From Hevea brasiliensis (Eukaryota > Streptophyta > Magnoliopsida > Malpighiales > Euphorbiaceae), in assembly GCF_030052815.1 (NCBI RefSeq), contig NC_079507.1, positions 14,406,141 to 14,470,140 on the forward strand: a stretch of DNA of 64,000 nt, read 5' to 3'. Within the stretch, counting starts at the first letter, position 1; every line of letters starts with the position of its first letter. A program made the position numbers and the translations under genes. The notes below the pieces were generated by a model. It was not told the DNA's origin. It made no database searches and saw only the letters and a list, made by a program, of their open reading frames with translations. Positions 10,414-23,266 of the stretch are shown here, piece after piece.

Positions 10414-12523
10414 TGAAGGAATGGAAGCGTGAAAAACACAAGTTTATACCATTGAATTCAAAAATTTTCACCTATGGTCATATGCATCATGCAAGATTTA
10501 TTTTTATCTATTTGATTTCAATGATAAACAACATATTAAAACTCTTTTAATATGTTTTTGGATCTGTATTTGCTACTTAAGATTTTAGAATTAATCAGAT
10601 TAATTTTAGAACCCTAGATTAAATCAAGAACAAACACACTAACCTCTTGATGCACTGCAGTGTATTTGCGCCTTTGAGATTTGTCTTCAGGACACCAGAT
10701 GTTGTCCCTCTAGCTTGTCCACACCAAGAACACCTATGGCAGCCCTTGAATAGCTTCTAAAACTTTTCTATTATTTAGAAAATTAAGTTATGCCTTTTAA
10801 GAGATTAAAGATGCAAACAGGACATTAGAAATAATTTCTAGTATTTTTAATTCAAGAGATTGTTTACTAATCTCTTGGAATGAATGATAGATGAAGATGA
10901 AAAGAAGGGAGAGGCAGCCAAGGGGTGGCAGCACCTTTGGGAGCAGCATCTTGTATTTTTATTTTTTCATAACAACACTTATATAGCTAGGTCACCACTT
11001 AAACCCTTGCCACATGTCACCCTTTGATTGGTTCTAGGTTTAATTGACCCAATCACATTGTGCCAAGTGTCAAACCTATATTTAATCTTAATTTTAATAA
11101 TCTTACATGATTAAAAGACATTTTGGCAAGCTTATGTGTAATTCTATGTGTCACCATCTCATGGTGCCACATGTCACCCTGTGAAATGACCAAAATGCCC
11201 CTGTGTCTTAATTTTGAGTTCTTAACCTAAAATAATTATTTCTCTTCTTCTAATTAATTTATATCAAATATAAATTAATTAAATAATCTCTATTAATTAA
11301 TTTCTCATTAATTAAATTCATATTTAAACACTTTAAATATAAATTTAACTTATACTATACATCCAATAATCTAGATTTGGTTTCAAGTCATGCTAGGGAC
11401 TTTGCAATCTAATTGCAAACCAAACCTAATTAATTAATTAATTAGACTCTTTAATTAATTAATTAAATCATATTTAATTAGGTGATAACTTGTGTATGTG
11501 TGTGACTTACTAGGCTCATCACTAATTGACAATGAGATATGATATCAACTCTTAATATCATCAGAACTCTTTCTTACCCTAAATGATTTCTCTAAATCAT
11601 TTTATGCACCTCATAGACCATGGTTAACACCTAGCATAGTATGCCATGGCCACCCAATTAGTAATAAGGTTTACCTTAAATGAACCTATAATCATATGTT
11701 ACCATGCACTGGAATCTCTCTGTTACAAAATCCTAACTCAAGCTGGAGTCATGGTTTATGTCAAACTCCATTTGCTATGAATATTATGTTCTCTTTTAAT
11801 TCCAGTTCTTGATTAAAAAGATTTTATCATCAGAAACTCTTTTCTGATTAAATTTATCTGTCCTGGCCAGAAACTTGAAATATCAAGAACAATTAAATGA
11901 ACATAGGATTTTATCTCTATTTACTTAGAGGAACAGATTCCATCTTGATCAATACCTACCTCCATATATAACTAGTAGGAGCCAACACATGCCCATATAC
12001 CCATACACAGTACAAGTATGAAAGCAGTATCAAACTCAAAGTACCTATATACAAGATAACTGTGCTATCTCAGGTCTAAAGATTATATGCACTAATATGA
12101 TTTACGAAAAAACATTGACAAGAGTAAACTCCATGTGCATGTCATAAGTGTCACTGGTTCAGCCTACTTATCATTTATAAGTGCCTATCATGTTTGTCAT
12201 ATGGCATGAGACTCACCATTCCATCTTATTTACATCTCATATAAAATAACTTGGAAACAAACATGAATACAATCTTTCTGGGTAAGTCATGTCCTTACTA
12301 TGAAGTATCCTCGATTGTGAACCTATTTATGATACTTTATTCTAGAAATATTGTCACTCATATTCTTAACAACTTAAGAATAGAATTTCTAATAAAATAT
12401 CAATGAACCTTTTCTATTACACATAACTATCTTATGTAAACGGAAAAGTGGAAATGCCTTTTATTAACAAAAACATGTACAAGATACATACAAAATGATA
12501 TGCTCTAGGGCATACTACTAACA
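10414..12523 (-). repeat. 3' LTR of copia B (2,110 bp)
   Basis: In plus orientation it runs from tgaaggaatgg to actactaaca. The left end matches the LTR edge next to the primer site at 32,434. The right end abuts the copia polypurine tract. It contains a minus-strand TATA box at 10,978-10,985. Its right third is the same sequence as 3,157-3,914. Confidence 0.88.
10978..10985 (-). promoter_or_regulatory. TATA box in copia LTR
   Basis: Minus-strand tatataag, conserved at 32,998-33,005 in the other LTR. It is a likely core promoter by motif and position. Confidence 0.5.
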
Positions 12524-12533
12524 ATCTCCCACT
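12524..12533 (-). promoter_or_regulatory. Copia polypurine tract
   Basis: Minus-strand agtgggagat lies immediately before the LTR start (tgttagtag), the usual form of a copia plus-strand primer. Confidence 0.75.
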
Positions 12534-12582
12534 AGCACTAGAGCCATTCATTACAATATTTTAGACCCATCTTCTCAAGATG

Positions 12583-14195
12583 TCAGTCTAGCTGAGTCTG
12601 TGACCTAGGCTTAGTGAATGGATTAGCTGGATTTTCAGCTGATGCTATTTTCTGCATGGCTACATCGCCTCGTCCAACTATTTCTCTGATAATGTGGCAG
12701 CGCCTTTCTATATGTTTGGATTTCTGGTGAGACCTTGGTTCCTTAGCTTGTATGACTGCTCCATTGTTGTCACAGCGTAGTGGAACTGCTGACTCAATGG
12801 AAGGAACTACTGTAAGTTCTGTCACGAACTTCTTTATCCAAATAGCTTCCATTACAGCATCTGATGCAACAATATACTCAGTCTTGGTAGTGGAATCTGC
12901 AGTCGTGCTCTGTTTGGAACTCTTCCAACTGACTGCACCTCCATTACAAATGAACACATATCCAGAGTAGACTTTCTATCATCGATATTTGATTGGAAAT
13001 CAGAATCAATATAACCATCCAATTGCAAGTCTCCACCTCCATAGATCAAGAATAAATCCTTAGTTCTTCTCAAGTACTTAAGGATATTCTTAACAGCTAT
13101 CCAGTATTCCAAACCTGGATTTGATTGATACCTACTAGTTAAACTAACAGCATATGCGATATCCGGCTTAGTACACAACATTGCATACATTAAACTTCCA
13201 ATAGCCGAAGCATATGGAATCCTGGCCATCTTATCTCTTTCTTCAAGTGTCTTTGGAGACATTTCTTTAGAAAGATGGATACCATGTCTCACTGGTAACA
13301 ATCCTCTCTTGGAATCAAGCATGTTAAACCTCTTTAACACCTTTTCCAAGTATAGACTTTGGGATAAACCTATTATTCTTTTCGCTCTATCTCTATAGAT
13401 GTGAATCCCAAGAATATAGGTTGCCTCCCCTAAGTCTTTCATGGAGAATGTATTTGACAACCATACCTTTACAATTGTCAACATACCTGTGTCATTACCC
13501 ATCAACAGTATGTCATCCACATATAAGACAAGGAAAGTGATAGCACTGTCACTAACCTTCTTATATACACATGGCTCATCCTCATTTTTGATAAAACAAA
13601 AGGATTTAATGGCTTCATCAAAACGGATGTTCTAACTCCTCGAAGCTTGCTTCAACCCATAAATGGGTTGCTTTAGCTTGCATACCTTGGAACCATCTTG
13701 GGATTCAAAACCCTAGGTTGTTTCATGAAAATGTTTTCTTCAATGTATCCATTGAGAAAAGTTGTTTTGACATCCATTTGCCAAATCTAATAATCATAGT
13801 ATGCAGCTATTGCTAATAGAATCCTAATTGATTTAAGCATGGCAATAGGCGAGAAAGTCTCCTCATAGTCGATTCCTTGCCTTTGGCGAAACCCTTTCGC
13901 TACTAGCCTTGCCTTATAGGTCTCTACCTTTCCATCAGAACCAATTTTCTTCTTGAAAACCCATTTGTTCCCTATAGGTGCAATACCTTCAAGTGGGTCA
14001 ACAAGATCCCAAACTTGATTCTTATACATGGAATCAATTTCAGATTTCATAGCATCAATCCATTTTGAAGAGTCTATATCTGATATAACTTCTTCATAGG
14101 TAAGTGGATCATCTCCATGATCTACTTCTTCATGAGTAAACAACTCTTATTCTTCTTCATGCAGGAAACCATATCTCACTGATGGGTGAGATACC
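12583..14195 (-). pseudogene. Reverse transcriptase and RNase H of copia B
   Basis: On the minus strand the RT begins near 14,140 (SKWIDAMKSEIDSMYKNQVW, then GNKWVFKKK and ARLVAKGFRQRQGIDYEETF). The catalytic YVDD lies at about 13,509-13,523, followed by LGIHIYRDR and IGSLMYAMLCTKPDIAYAV. RNase H runs from about 12,960 to 12,590 with TKTEYIVASDAVMEAIW, a CDNNGAV motif and KSKHIERR. Frameshifts near 13,780, 13,520 and 12,950 break it, and stops lie between 13,520 and 13,780. The upstream half of the same polyprotein lies beyond the Tekay insertion, at 28,342-29,893. Confidence 0.88.
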
Positions 14196-14200
14196 CTGGT
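14196..14200. repeat. Target-site duplication ctggt (left), Tekay C
   Basis: ctggt precedes the 5' LTR and recurs at 28,337-28,341 after the 3' LTR. The copia reading joins across one copy. Confidence 0.92.
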
Positions 14201-14805
14201 TGTAACATCCTCACTTTAGCTAGTCCATACAGTCTACTGTTTCGGTGACCAATGTCGGTCCGGGCAGCTTAAATGTTTGAAATTATAAATAGACTAGAGT
14301 GAGGAATTATAAAGAAACTAAATAATGCTCATAAACATCAAGGAAAAATTTTAGAAACCAAATACAATAAGATTAAACGAGCCGAAATCCCAGGGATGAG
14401 TAACCCGAAGGGGAAGTGACGGTGAAGGCCGTTAGCAACCCTAGACCCGGAGGAAAAATTATAAGATAATTATTGGGACTCCAAAGAAGGATTATTGAGG
14501 TTCTTATGGCATTAGAATGCCAAGAAAATGCTTAGAAAAATTTTTCAATCGGTACAGACAATTTTGGCTCGTTAAGCCAAACGAAGGGCATTTTAGTCAT
14601 TTCGTCTTTAGAGATGATTTTTGGCCAACTTGTCCAGTTAAATAAATAATTTATATAGCATAAAATATGAATAATATTGTTAAAAATTTAATTGAAATTA
14701 AATAGACAAGAAATGGAGAGAAATGAAAGAAAATGGAATTATGACATCATCATGATGTCATTAAAATTCTCCCAACCAATCCAATGTTGACACATGGCAT
14801 AATCT

Positions 14806-14815
14806 TATTTAAAAG
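14806..14815 (+). promoter_or_regulatory. TATA-like box of Tekay C LTR
   Basis: tatttaaaag before agaggctaaa, conserved in the 3' LTR at 25,798-25,807. Probable core promoter, by motif only. Confidence 0.4.
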
Positions 14816-16714
14816 AGGCTAAATGGGCAGAAAATGAAGAAGAAAAATCAGAACTCTCTACCTCCTTCTCTTTGCCGTCACCCATTCCACCATGGCCACC
14901 ATGAGCAAGCTTTTTCAAGCTTGATTTCACTAACTTCTACCCAACAAAACCCTAACCTAGCAACACAAAAAAGTGTTTTTGCATCTTGGTGAGTCTTTTT
15001 GGGAGCAAAAATAAAAAGAAAACAAGAACCCTAGCAAGTGGGAGACTTCACTCCATTAGAGGTTTGTGACCTAACCTTGGTTTTTACTTCAAATTCATGT
15101 TTATGGACTATAAATGAGTGCAAATGAAAAAGAAAATTGATGAAATACCATTGGTATGCTAACCCTAAATTTTAGCAGCCTTGGTTGGAGTATGATTGTG
15201 ATGAGTTTTATGGAGCTAACATGCTATTATGGCTGCCCTTAAATTGCATCTCTTAAGTGGAATGTTGAAATGCAATGATATTGCATGGTATGTGATGTTT
15301 GAGTTAGGGTTTTGAGATGGAAAATGAGACTTTGATCATGTAATGATGCAAGTAGGTTTTAATGGTCAAATAGTGACCATTTGGTTCTACTTAAATAAAA
15401 AATGAAGTGAATTGTGTAATGGGATTGGATTTTGGTGTGGCTGCCCTTGGTGACCTGCAGAACAGGACGTGAGCCTAGCAGGTTTGGGCAGCAATAACTG
15501 GAATCGTAGAGGTTCAATTGGTGTAAGGCCAATTGGAAATGAAACTAGACACATAATGGCACAACTTTGGTGAAAAAACCATTCCCAGAAAACCAAACCA
15601 AGTTGACCAAAAGATTGCCCTAATCCGGGTGACCTGCATTTTGCCTGGGCAAAATGACCAAATGAATAGTGTTTAGTCATTTGGCCATAACTCAGTGTAG
15701 AAAGGTCCAATTGACCTGAAATTTTACCAGCAATAAGCTAAGATATAGATCAACAACTTTCAAGAAGAAATCTAACCCAAATTATTACCATAACATATTT
15801 AAAAAGTGACCTGAATTCACTACTCCTAACACTGTAGATTTGGTCAATCCAAAAATTCTCGAAAAATTTCAATCTGGCCAGTTGTGGTTTTTGGGCCATA
15901 ACTTGAGCTAAAAAACTCCAAATGGAGTGATTCTAAAAAGGAAATGCAACTAGACAAAATAAGGAACAACTTTCATGTTGATCATTTTGCCAAATTCCCA
16001 CTTCAAAAATGACTAATAGAACAGTAAACACAAAGCTTGAAAACTGAAAATTCTGTCCAATTAACATAAAGCTTAGAAATGGTATTGGCAACCAATACCA
16101 ACAATTTTAGAGTGCAAAATGTGGTATGTTGGGAGTATTAGAACCAATGTACCTATTGTTTATGCAAAAGTCAACATTTTAGTTGACCAATGAAATAAAT
16201 AGTAACACCTAAACTTAAATTTCAAGAATTGTAAAGTTTAAAAGTGTAATATGCCCTAGTACACCTAGTAAGATTGGTTTGGATGGGTTGGCATGCCAAT
16301 AGGGTTCTGTTAGCAGTACTGCATATGGCTTCATGCCATTCTGTGTTTCATGGCTTTCCATGCCGTTCTGTGACATAATAGCCTTTGGCTATGTTATTTG
16401 AGTTGTTACACTCGGGTTTTATCCCTGATAATTATTACAGCTTATTAGCTGTCTTGTTGCACACCGGGAGACACAATGTGACCGATGGTGTGATAGTCCG
16501 AGGTACTTAGTACCAGTGCCAGTTTACCCATTTATCCAGTCCAGTCGACTAGTATGGGTTACTTGGGCAATGTTAACAAATCTTACCAAATTTAAATTGA
16601 ATAATACTGCAAATAATATCAGAAATTAAGTCTACTAAAAAAATGTAAACATACATTCTGCCTGCTTATCTTTATTTTATTTTAATTTAATTTAATTTAT
16701 TTTATTTGTCACCA

Positions 16715-16755
16715 CTAAGCAGAATTGCTTAGCGCGTCGCTTTTGCCACAAGCAG
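16715..16755 (+). promoter_or_regulatory. Conserved stem-loop element in Tekay LTR
   Basis: ctaagca, gaat, tgcttag forms a perfect 7-bp stem with a tetraloop, followed by a GC-rich block (gcgcgtcgc...). Equivalent sites are at 22,607-22,643 (solo LTR), 27,706-27,744, 39,953-39,989 (minus), 43,314-43,334, 52,125-52,144 (minus) and 61,932-61,973. Several of these keep pairing with different bases. Confidence 0.5.
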
Positions 16756-17352
16756 GTACTGGAGACCTAGCTGGGGAGCCCAGCAGACATCAGACGGGGT
16801 GAGCCTTGAGTCGCATCCGAGTCAGTCGACTCACCTCTGCAGTGCATATGGTAGGACATTAGGATTTTGGGTAGCATTTTGTATTTTGTATTTTGTATTA
16901 ATTTTGGGATTGTAACTATAAACTCTTGAAATTTTTTGATGATGTAAATATATGAAATTTCATATTATTGTAATTTTCTGTATATTATGTTGAGAAATAT
17001 TTATGAATGTGCTTCCAGTAATGAAGTGAAAAGAAAAAATTCTGAAAAAAATGTTGTGATTTCAGATTGAGATTTTGAGATTGATTTGAAATGTGTATAA
17101 TGGAGTTTGGATTTGGAAATTATATTGGAAGTGTTTTTAAACAGGTTCAGAAGAACTATTTTTCTAATCTACAGCCGGTACTCTGCCGGATTTTCTATAA
17201 AAATTTCGAAAAAATTCATATTTATAAAAAAATTGTAAATAAATGAATTAAAAGGGATAAATTGTAATTAAAACATGTATTGGTGCTCCGGTACACTGAG
17301 TGGCATATCCTGCTCGGCTACACTGTAGACGGGTTAGGGGTGTCACATTTAG

Positions 17353-17364
17353 TGGTATTAGAGC
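17353..17364 (+). promoter_or_regulatory. Primer binding site of Tekay C (initiator tRNA-Met)
   Basis: tggtattagagc lies 5 bp after the LTR end. It is the tggtatcagagc class complementary to initiator tRNA-Met, with one change. Confidence 0.85.
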
Positions 17365-17475
17365 ATCGGTTTAGGGGTTTCTGGGCCTAGATAGAGTGCA
17401 TACCATTGCATTGTATTTGTAAGTGTTGAGGTGACATTGATGCAGATCTGTTTGTTTTCTTCTTTTGAATAGGAT

Positions 17476-18744
17476 ATGGATCCTGCTTTGCAAAAAGTAG
17501 TTGATGAAGAGGTGGAGTGTCGTGCTCCACCAAGGGCTGAATCTGGGGGCAGGGGAGAATCTGCTCCACCAGTAGCTGAGGCACCTGCCCAACCTCAATT
17601 TGCGCTATTTCAGCAAATGACCGAATTCTACCGGCAAATGATGGGTTCAATTCCACCACCACAACCACAACCCCCACCAGCGCCATAGAAGTCCCATCTG
17701 GAGAAATTGCGAAAACATGGGGCTATGGACTTCTTTGGGAAGAGGGAGGATGATCCCATGACCGCAGAAAACTAGTTGGATAGAACCATCAGAGTACTGA
17801 AATAGCTTAACTGCACCCCCGAGCAGAATCTGGAGGGTGTTGTGTCCCTACTTCAGGATAATGCATATCAGTGGTGGGACACAGTAAGTAGTGAGGTACA
17901 ACCAGAACGAATCACTTGGGAATTCTTCCTCACAGAGTTCAGGAAGAAATATGTTAGCAAAGTGTACCTAGAAGAGAGAAGAAGAGAATTTATCAGTCTG
18001 AGATAGAGGCAATTGTCAGTGGTGGAATATGAGCATGAGTTTGTCAGACTGAGCCGATATGGGAGGGAGATAGTCCCTACAGAGGCAGAAAGGTGCAGAA
18101 GGTTTGAAGAAGGACTCAATGACAATATCAAAGTCATCATCACAGCATTGGAGATTATGGATTTTGCTAAATTAGTAGATGCTGCATCAAAAGTGGAAAG
18201 GGTCCGAATAAATGAACAAAATAGAAGGGAAAGACAGTAGAAGAGGGGTCCGGGTCAGACATTTTCTCGCTCCCGATGAAGAAGAGTAAGGGTCCTCTGC
18301 TCGAGTTCAGACCACCACGAGTCGTGGTCGATCTCGGGGCCTGCACCACAATTCACACCTAGGAGAGGCCAGTCCACACCATCAGTGGGCAGCTCTCCAG
18401 GGACAGTATTTAAGGGACCAGCCCCAGCATCTTCTGCCTATCAGTACTGTTAGAAGTGGCATAAGGGGGATTATTGGTAAGTGACCAGTGCATGCTTACG
18501 GTGTGGATCGATAGAACATCAGATCAAGAATTGTCCGAAGAGGACTACTACAGTTGCTCCAACGCAAGTTGACAGACCTGCTCCTGCACCATAAAGGGGT
18601 AGGCAGCACAATAAATCTGAGGCAGCTGGTCCATCACTGAGGCCTGCATCCGAGTCTGTTGAGAGGCCAGAGACTAGAATACCAGCCAGGGCCTATGCCA
18701 TCAGAGCTCAGGAGGAGCAAGATGCCCTGAATGTCATTAGGGGT
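17476..18744 (+). pseudogene. gag of Tekay C with zinc knuckle
   Basis: Opens MDPALQKVVDEEVE at 17,476. A Pro/Gln-rich stretch (IPPPQPQPPPAP) is followed by the capsid-type domain (LLQDNAYQWWDTV at about 17,845; EFRKKYV; RRFEEGLND at about 18,098). A CX2CX4HX4C zinc knuckle (CLRCGSIEHQIKNC) lies at about 18,496-18,537. Stops in this frame lie near 17,686, 17,773, 17,803, 18,004, 18,238 and 18,277. The protein would form the particle and bind element RNA. This copy is broken. Confidence 0.85.
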
Positions 18745-19078
18745 ATGTTTTCCCTCTACAACACATCTGTGCATGCATTGGTGGATCCAGGATCCACTCA
18801 TTCCTACATTTGCATCAAACTACCCATAGAGAGGGGAGTTCCAGTAGAGGAGAGTGATCAAGACATTCTAATCACAAATCCACTAGGCCACAGTGTGGTA
18901 GTGAATAAGGTGTATAAAGGTTGCCCATTGAGGATTCAGGAGTATGAATTCTCTGCAGACCTAACTGAATTGTCCTTCCACGAGTTTGACGTGATTTTGG
19001 GAATGGACTGATTGTCACTTCATCAGGCAATAGTTGATTGCAAACTGAAGAGGATTTCTCTGAAAACTTCTGAGGGTA
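18745..19078 (+). pseudogene. Aspartic protease of Tekay C
   Basis: An 88-residue open stretch beginning MFSLYNTSVHALVDPGSTHS. DPGSTHS (about 18,784) is the active-site region, with P where the classical triplet has S or T, as is usual in plant chromoviruses. The segment FHEFDVILGMD ends it at a TGA (19,009-19,011) where family members normally continue. The frame shifts near 19,100 before the RT. Confidence 0.8.
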
Positions 19079-20256
19079 ATGAGATTACTATTGTCGGTGA
19101 AAGGACAGATTTTCCTGTCCAATGTTATCTCAGCCACAGTTGCAAGAAGATTGATGAGAAAAGGCTGTGAAGCTTACCTAGCACATATGGTTGATACTAG
19201 GCAAGCTAAGCCAAACCTGTGTGATATACCCACAGTAAGAGACTTCCCAGATGTATTTCTTGAAGAATTGCCTAGTTTACCACCAGAAAGGGAAGTCGAG
19301 TTTGCTATTGAGGTAATGCCAGGTACAGCACCAATTTCTATTGCTCCTTATAGGATGGCACCCACTGAATTGAGGGAGTTGAAAACTCAGTTGCAAGAGT
19401 TGCTTGATAAGGGGTTCATACGCCCCAGTGTGTCACCATGGGGAGCTCCAGTGCTATTTGTAAAGAAGAAGGATGGGACTTTGAGGCTTTGCATTAATTA
19501 CTGGCAGTTGAATAAAGTGACTGTGAAGAATAAATATCCATTGCCCAAAATTGATGATTTGTTTGATCAGTTGAAGGGAGCCGGTGTATTTTCAAAAATT
19601 GATCTCAGATCAGGGTATCATCAGTTGAGGGTAAATGATGCAAATGTGTCAAAAACTGCATTCAGAACCCGGTATTGGCATTATGAATTTTTAGTGATGC
19701 CGTTTGGGTTAACAAATGCTCCAGCAGCATTTATGGACATTATGAACCGTATCTTTCATCCATATCTATATCGGTTTGTAGTGGTCTTTATTGATGATAT
19801 TCTGGTGTATTCCAAAATCAGGGAAGAACATGATGAACATTTGAGGATTGTTCTACAAACCCTACAAGAAAAGAAGCTATATGCTAAGCTGTCCAAGTGT
19901 GACTTCTGGATGAGTGAAATCTCCTTTATTGGACACATAGTATCAGCTGAGGGGATTAGAGTGTATCCCAAAAAAATAAAAGCAGTGATGGAATGGAAGC
20001 CTCCCATAAATACAACTGAGGTCAAAAGTTTCTTGGGGCTAGCTGGGTATTACAGAAGATTTGTGAAGGGGTTCTCTCTTATGGCTGCTCCAATGACCAA
20101 GTTGTTGCACAAGAATGTGAAATTCGGCTGGAATGACAAGTGCCAAGCCAGTTTTGAGAGGCTGAAGTGTACGTTGACAGAAGCACTGGTGTTAACACAA
20201 CCAGTGTCGGGAAAAGACTTCGTCGTCTATAGTGATGCCTCACATAATGGGCTAGG
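19079..20256 (+). pseudogene. Reverse transcriptase and start of RNase H of Tekay C
   Basis: A long open stretch (395 codons counting into the LTR). The linker ends with [16 protein letters not shown]. The RT palm shows [38 protein letters not shown] and the catalytic FIDD (both Asp codons at 19,793-19,798). The thumb carries GHIVSAEGI and [16 protein letters not shown]. RNase H begins with the Asp in YSDAS (20,234-20,236). The frame ends inside the solo LTR, which entered right after the GLGCV segment. The rest of RNase H is at 23,267-23,580. The RT part has no internal stop, so it is the best kept coding segment in the window. Confidence 0.92.
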
Positions 20257-20261
20257 GTGTG
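20257..20261. repeat. Target-site duplication gtgtg (left), solo LTR
   Basis: gtgtg precedes the solo LTR and recurs at 23,267-23,271. The RNase H reading joins across one copy. Confidence 0.92.
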
Positions 20262-23200
20262 TGTAACACCCTCCCTGTAGCAACTCCGTACATTCTACTG
20301 TTCCGGTGACCAGTGTCGGTCCGAACAGCTAGAACATCCGGAAAAATATTTAAACTAAAGTGAGAAACTATAATTAACTCAAATATTAATAAGAAAAATT
20401 TAGAAAAAATTTTAGAAATAAAATACAACCAAGTTAAACGAGCCGGTGCCCTAACGATGGGTAACCTAGTGAAAAGTTGCGGTTCTCGCAACTAGGAGCC
20501 CTAGACCCAGGGGAAAAATCATAAAATAATTTTTGAGACTCCAGAGAAGGGTCATTGAGGTTCCTATGGCATTAGAATGCCAAGAAAATATTTAGAAAAA
20601 TTTTTCAATCGGTACAGACAATTTTGACCCGTTAAGCCAAACGGAGGGCATTTTGGTTATTTCGCCTTCAGAGGCGATTTTTGGCCGACTTGTCCAGTTA
20701 AGTAAATAATTATTATGATCTAAAATATGAATAAATATTGCTAAAAATTGAATTGAAAATGAGTAGAAAAGAAAAGAAAAGAAAAATGAAAGAAATTGAG
20801 AATAATGACATCACATGATGTCATTGCAATGCCCTCCACCAATCAAATTTCAAAAAGCACTTTAAAAGGAGATAATTGAGACAAAATTTGAAAACAAATC
20901 TGCATCTTCTCTCCTAAACCAGCCGGCAGCCACCTCTCCCATTTCCACCATTGTTATCCTTCATTACACCTTGCTAACTTTGAATTTTTCACCATAAAAT
21001 CCCTACCTTCCTTCATAAAAATTTAATATTACATCTTGAGCAAGTGCTTGGCTGCCAAGAAAAGCCAAGAAAGTGAAGGAAAAATTGAAGTTAGCTAAGG
21101 AAAAATTCTTCTCAAAGAGGTTAGTGCCCAATTTATTCTCTCTCACTCAATTCATGTTTAAGAACATGATTTAAGTTGAAATTGTAAGTTTAATGTATAA
21201 ATTGAACTTTAAGAACTTGGAGACTTGAACAAAAATTAGGGTTTGCTCATGAAATGGTATATGAACATTCTAATGGTCAATTAGTGACCATTTGAGGTAA
21301 TTTGATCATAACTTGGAGTGAATTGTAGCATTAGAAAACTGATTTGGTATGCTGCCTAGTGAGACCAGCAGGGTGGCTGTGAGTCCAGCCTGTTTGGACA
21401 GCCATAACTTGGGCTGTGTAGGTTCAATTGGTGTTTGGCCAATTGGAAATGAAACTAGACACATAATGGCACAATTTTGGTGAAGAAACCATGCCCAAAA
21501 GACCAAAGCAAGTTGACCAAAAACTTGCCCCAATCCGGATGTCCTGCCACCAGATTCTGCAGAATGACCAAATGAACAATGATTGTTCATTTGGCCATAA
21601 CTCATTGTAGAATGGCCCAATTGACCTGAAATTCTTACAACAACAATATAAGATATAGACCAACAACTTTTATGAAGAAACCTACCCCAAATTATGACCA
21701 GAACCTATCCAACAAGGCAGTTGCAGTCACTATTCACTACACTGTAGATATGGTCAGTTCTGAAATTTTTCAATCCGGCCAGTTATGGTTTTTGGACCAT
21801 AACTTGAGCTACAAAACTCCAAATGGAGTGATTCAAAAACAGAAATTAAACTAGACAAAATAAGGAACAACTTTCATGTTTATCATTTTCTCAAATTCCC
21901 ACTGCAATAATAACTAATGGAACAGTAAAGTTAGGGTATAAAAACTGAAAATTCTGCTCCATTAGTTTGAAGCTTAGAAATGGTATTGGTGATTAATGCC
22001 AACAAGTTTTGAATGCACAATGTGGTATGTTGGGAGTGTTAAGACCAATGTACCTATTTTCTATGCAAAAGTCAACATTTTTGTTGACTAATGAAGTGAA
22101 TAATAACACTAAAGCTTGAAATTCAAAAATTACAAAATTCAAAAGTATCAAATGCCCTAGTATACCTAACAAGATTGGTTTGGATAGTTTGGCATGCCAA
22201 TAGGGTTCAGTTAGCAGTACTGCACATGGCATTATGGCATTCTGTGATTTCATGGCTTTTAGCCATTCTGACATTGTGTTGAGACTTGGCCTTGTGCCTA
22301 ATGTTATTTACAGCTTATTAGCTATTCTGTTGCACACCGGGAGATACATATGTGACCGATGGTGTGACGGCCCGAGGTACTTGATACCCAGTGCCAGTTT
22401 ACCCGTTTATCCAGTCCAGTCGTCCAGTATAGGTTACTTGGGCAACCAAACATAAAAGTGGACAAATTTAATGAAATAATGAATATGACAAGTATAAAAT
22501 AAGTAAGACTACAAATACTCATCGAAAATTTATTTGCAATAATAAACCAATATATTCACTGCATATTTATTTTATGTTATTTCTTTTTATTTTATTACTG
22601 GCACCACTAAGCATTATTGCTTAGCGCGTTGCTTTTGCCACGCATAGGTTCTGGAGATCCTGACCGAGAGCCCGGTAGACCACAGACTGGGTGAGACCTC
22701 CTGCAGCTCTGCATAGTGTCCGTGTCACCTCACCATCTTCAGTGCATTGGTAGGACACTAGGTTTCATTTTGGTATTTTGTAACTAACTTTTATTTTCTT
22801 TTGTGTAATTGAAACTTATGTAATGTATTTGATGTTCATGTAAATAATGAAAATTGTGGTTGTGAATAAAAAAATTTGAGTATTTATTTGTTGCTTATAT
22901 ATGAGTACCATGAGAAATGAATGATTGAGAAATGGAAATGTTGTTGAAAAACATATTGAGATTTTGATATTGGAGTTTGAGAATGATTGAATATGATTAT
23001 TGGAAGTGTTTTTCACAGGTTTCGAAGAACTGTTTTCTCCATTTTTAGCCAGATCACTGCGGATTTTCTATAAAATTTTCGGAACCTCAAATAAATTATA
23101 ATTTCAATAAATGACTTAAATGAATTATATTTCATAAATTATATTCAAAACTATGATAAAAATAAATTAAGGAAGAATAAAAATGATTGAGATAAAGTAG

Positions 23201-23266
23201 AGTATTCCGGTACACCGTGTGACATATCTTACTCGGATATACTGTAGACGGGTAAGGGGTGTCACA
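20262..23266 (+). repeat. Solo LTR, Tekay-like (3,005 bp), in RNase H of Tekay C
   Basis: From tgtaacaccc to gtgtcaca with TSD gtgtg and no internal region. It is the product of recombination between the two LTRs of a former full element. Its family differs from that of Tekay C: the U3 part matches 55,467-55,999 best. It has the conserved ccaattgg block (21,424), a 13-bp inverted repeat (21,568-21,594) and the stem-loop element (22,607-22,643). Confidence 0.93.

Larger units (their letters stand above)
14201..17347 (+). repeat. 5' LTR of Tekay C (3,147 bp)
   Basis: From tgtaacatcc to gtgtcaca, collinear with 25,191-28,336 with scattered substitutions along its length. It contains a TATA-like tatttaaaag (14,806-14,815), a conserved core with ccaattgg repeats (about 15,510) and an inverted repeat (about 15,659), and the two-hairpin element (16,715-16,760). 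Confidence 0.93.

Noticed and set aside
15387..15710. Recurrent minus-strand ORFs with similar protein (15,387; 21,306; 1,813; 41,413; 60,283)
   Set aside because: They fall on the conserved LTR core, frames and ends differ between copies, and the similarity is explained by conserved DNA. I keep the DNA conservation as a finding but not the proteins.
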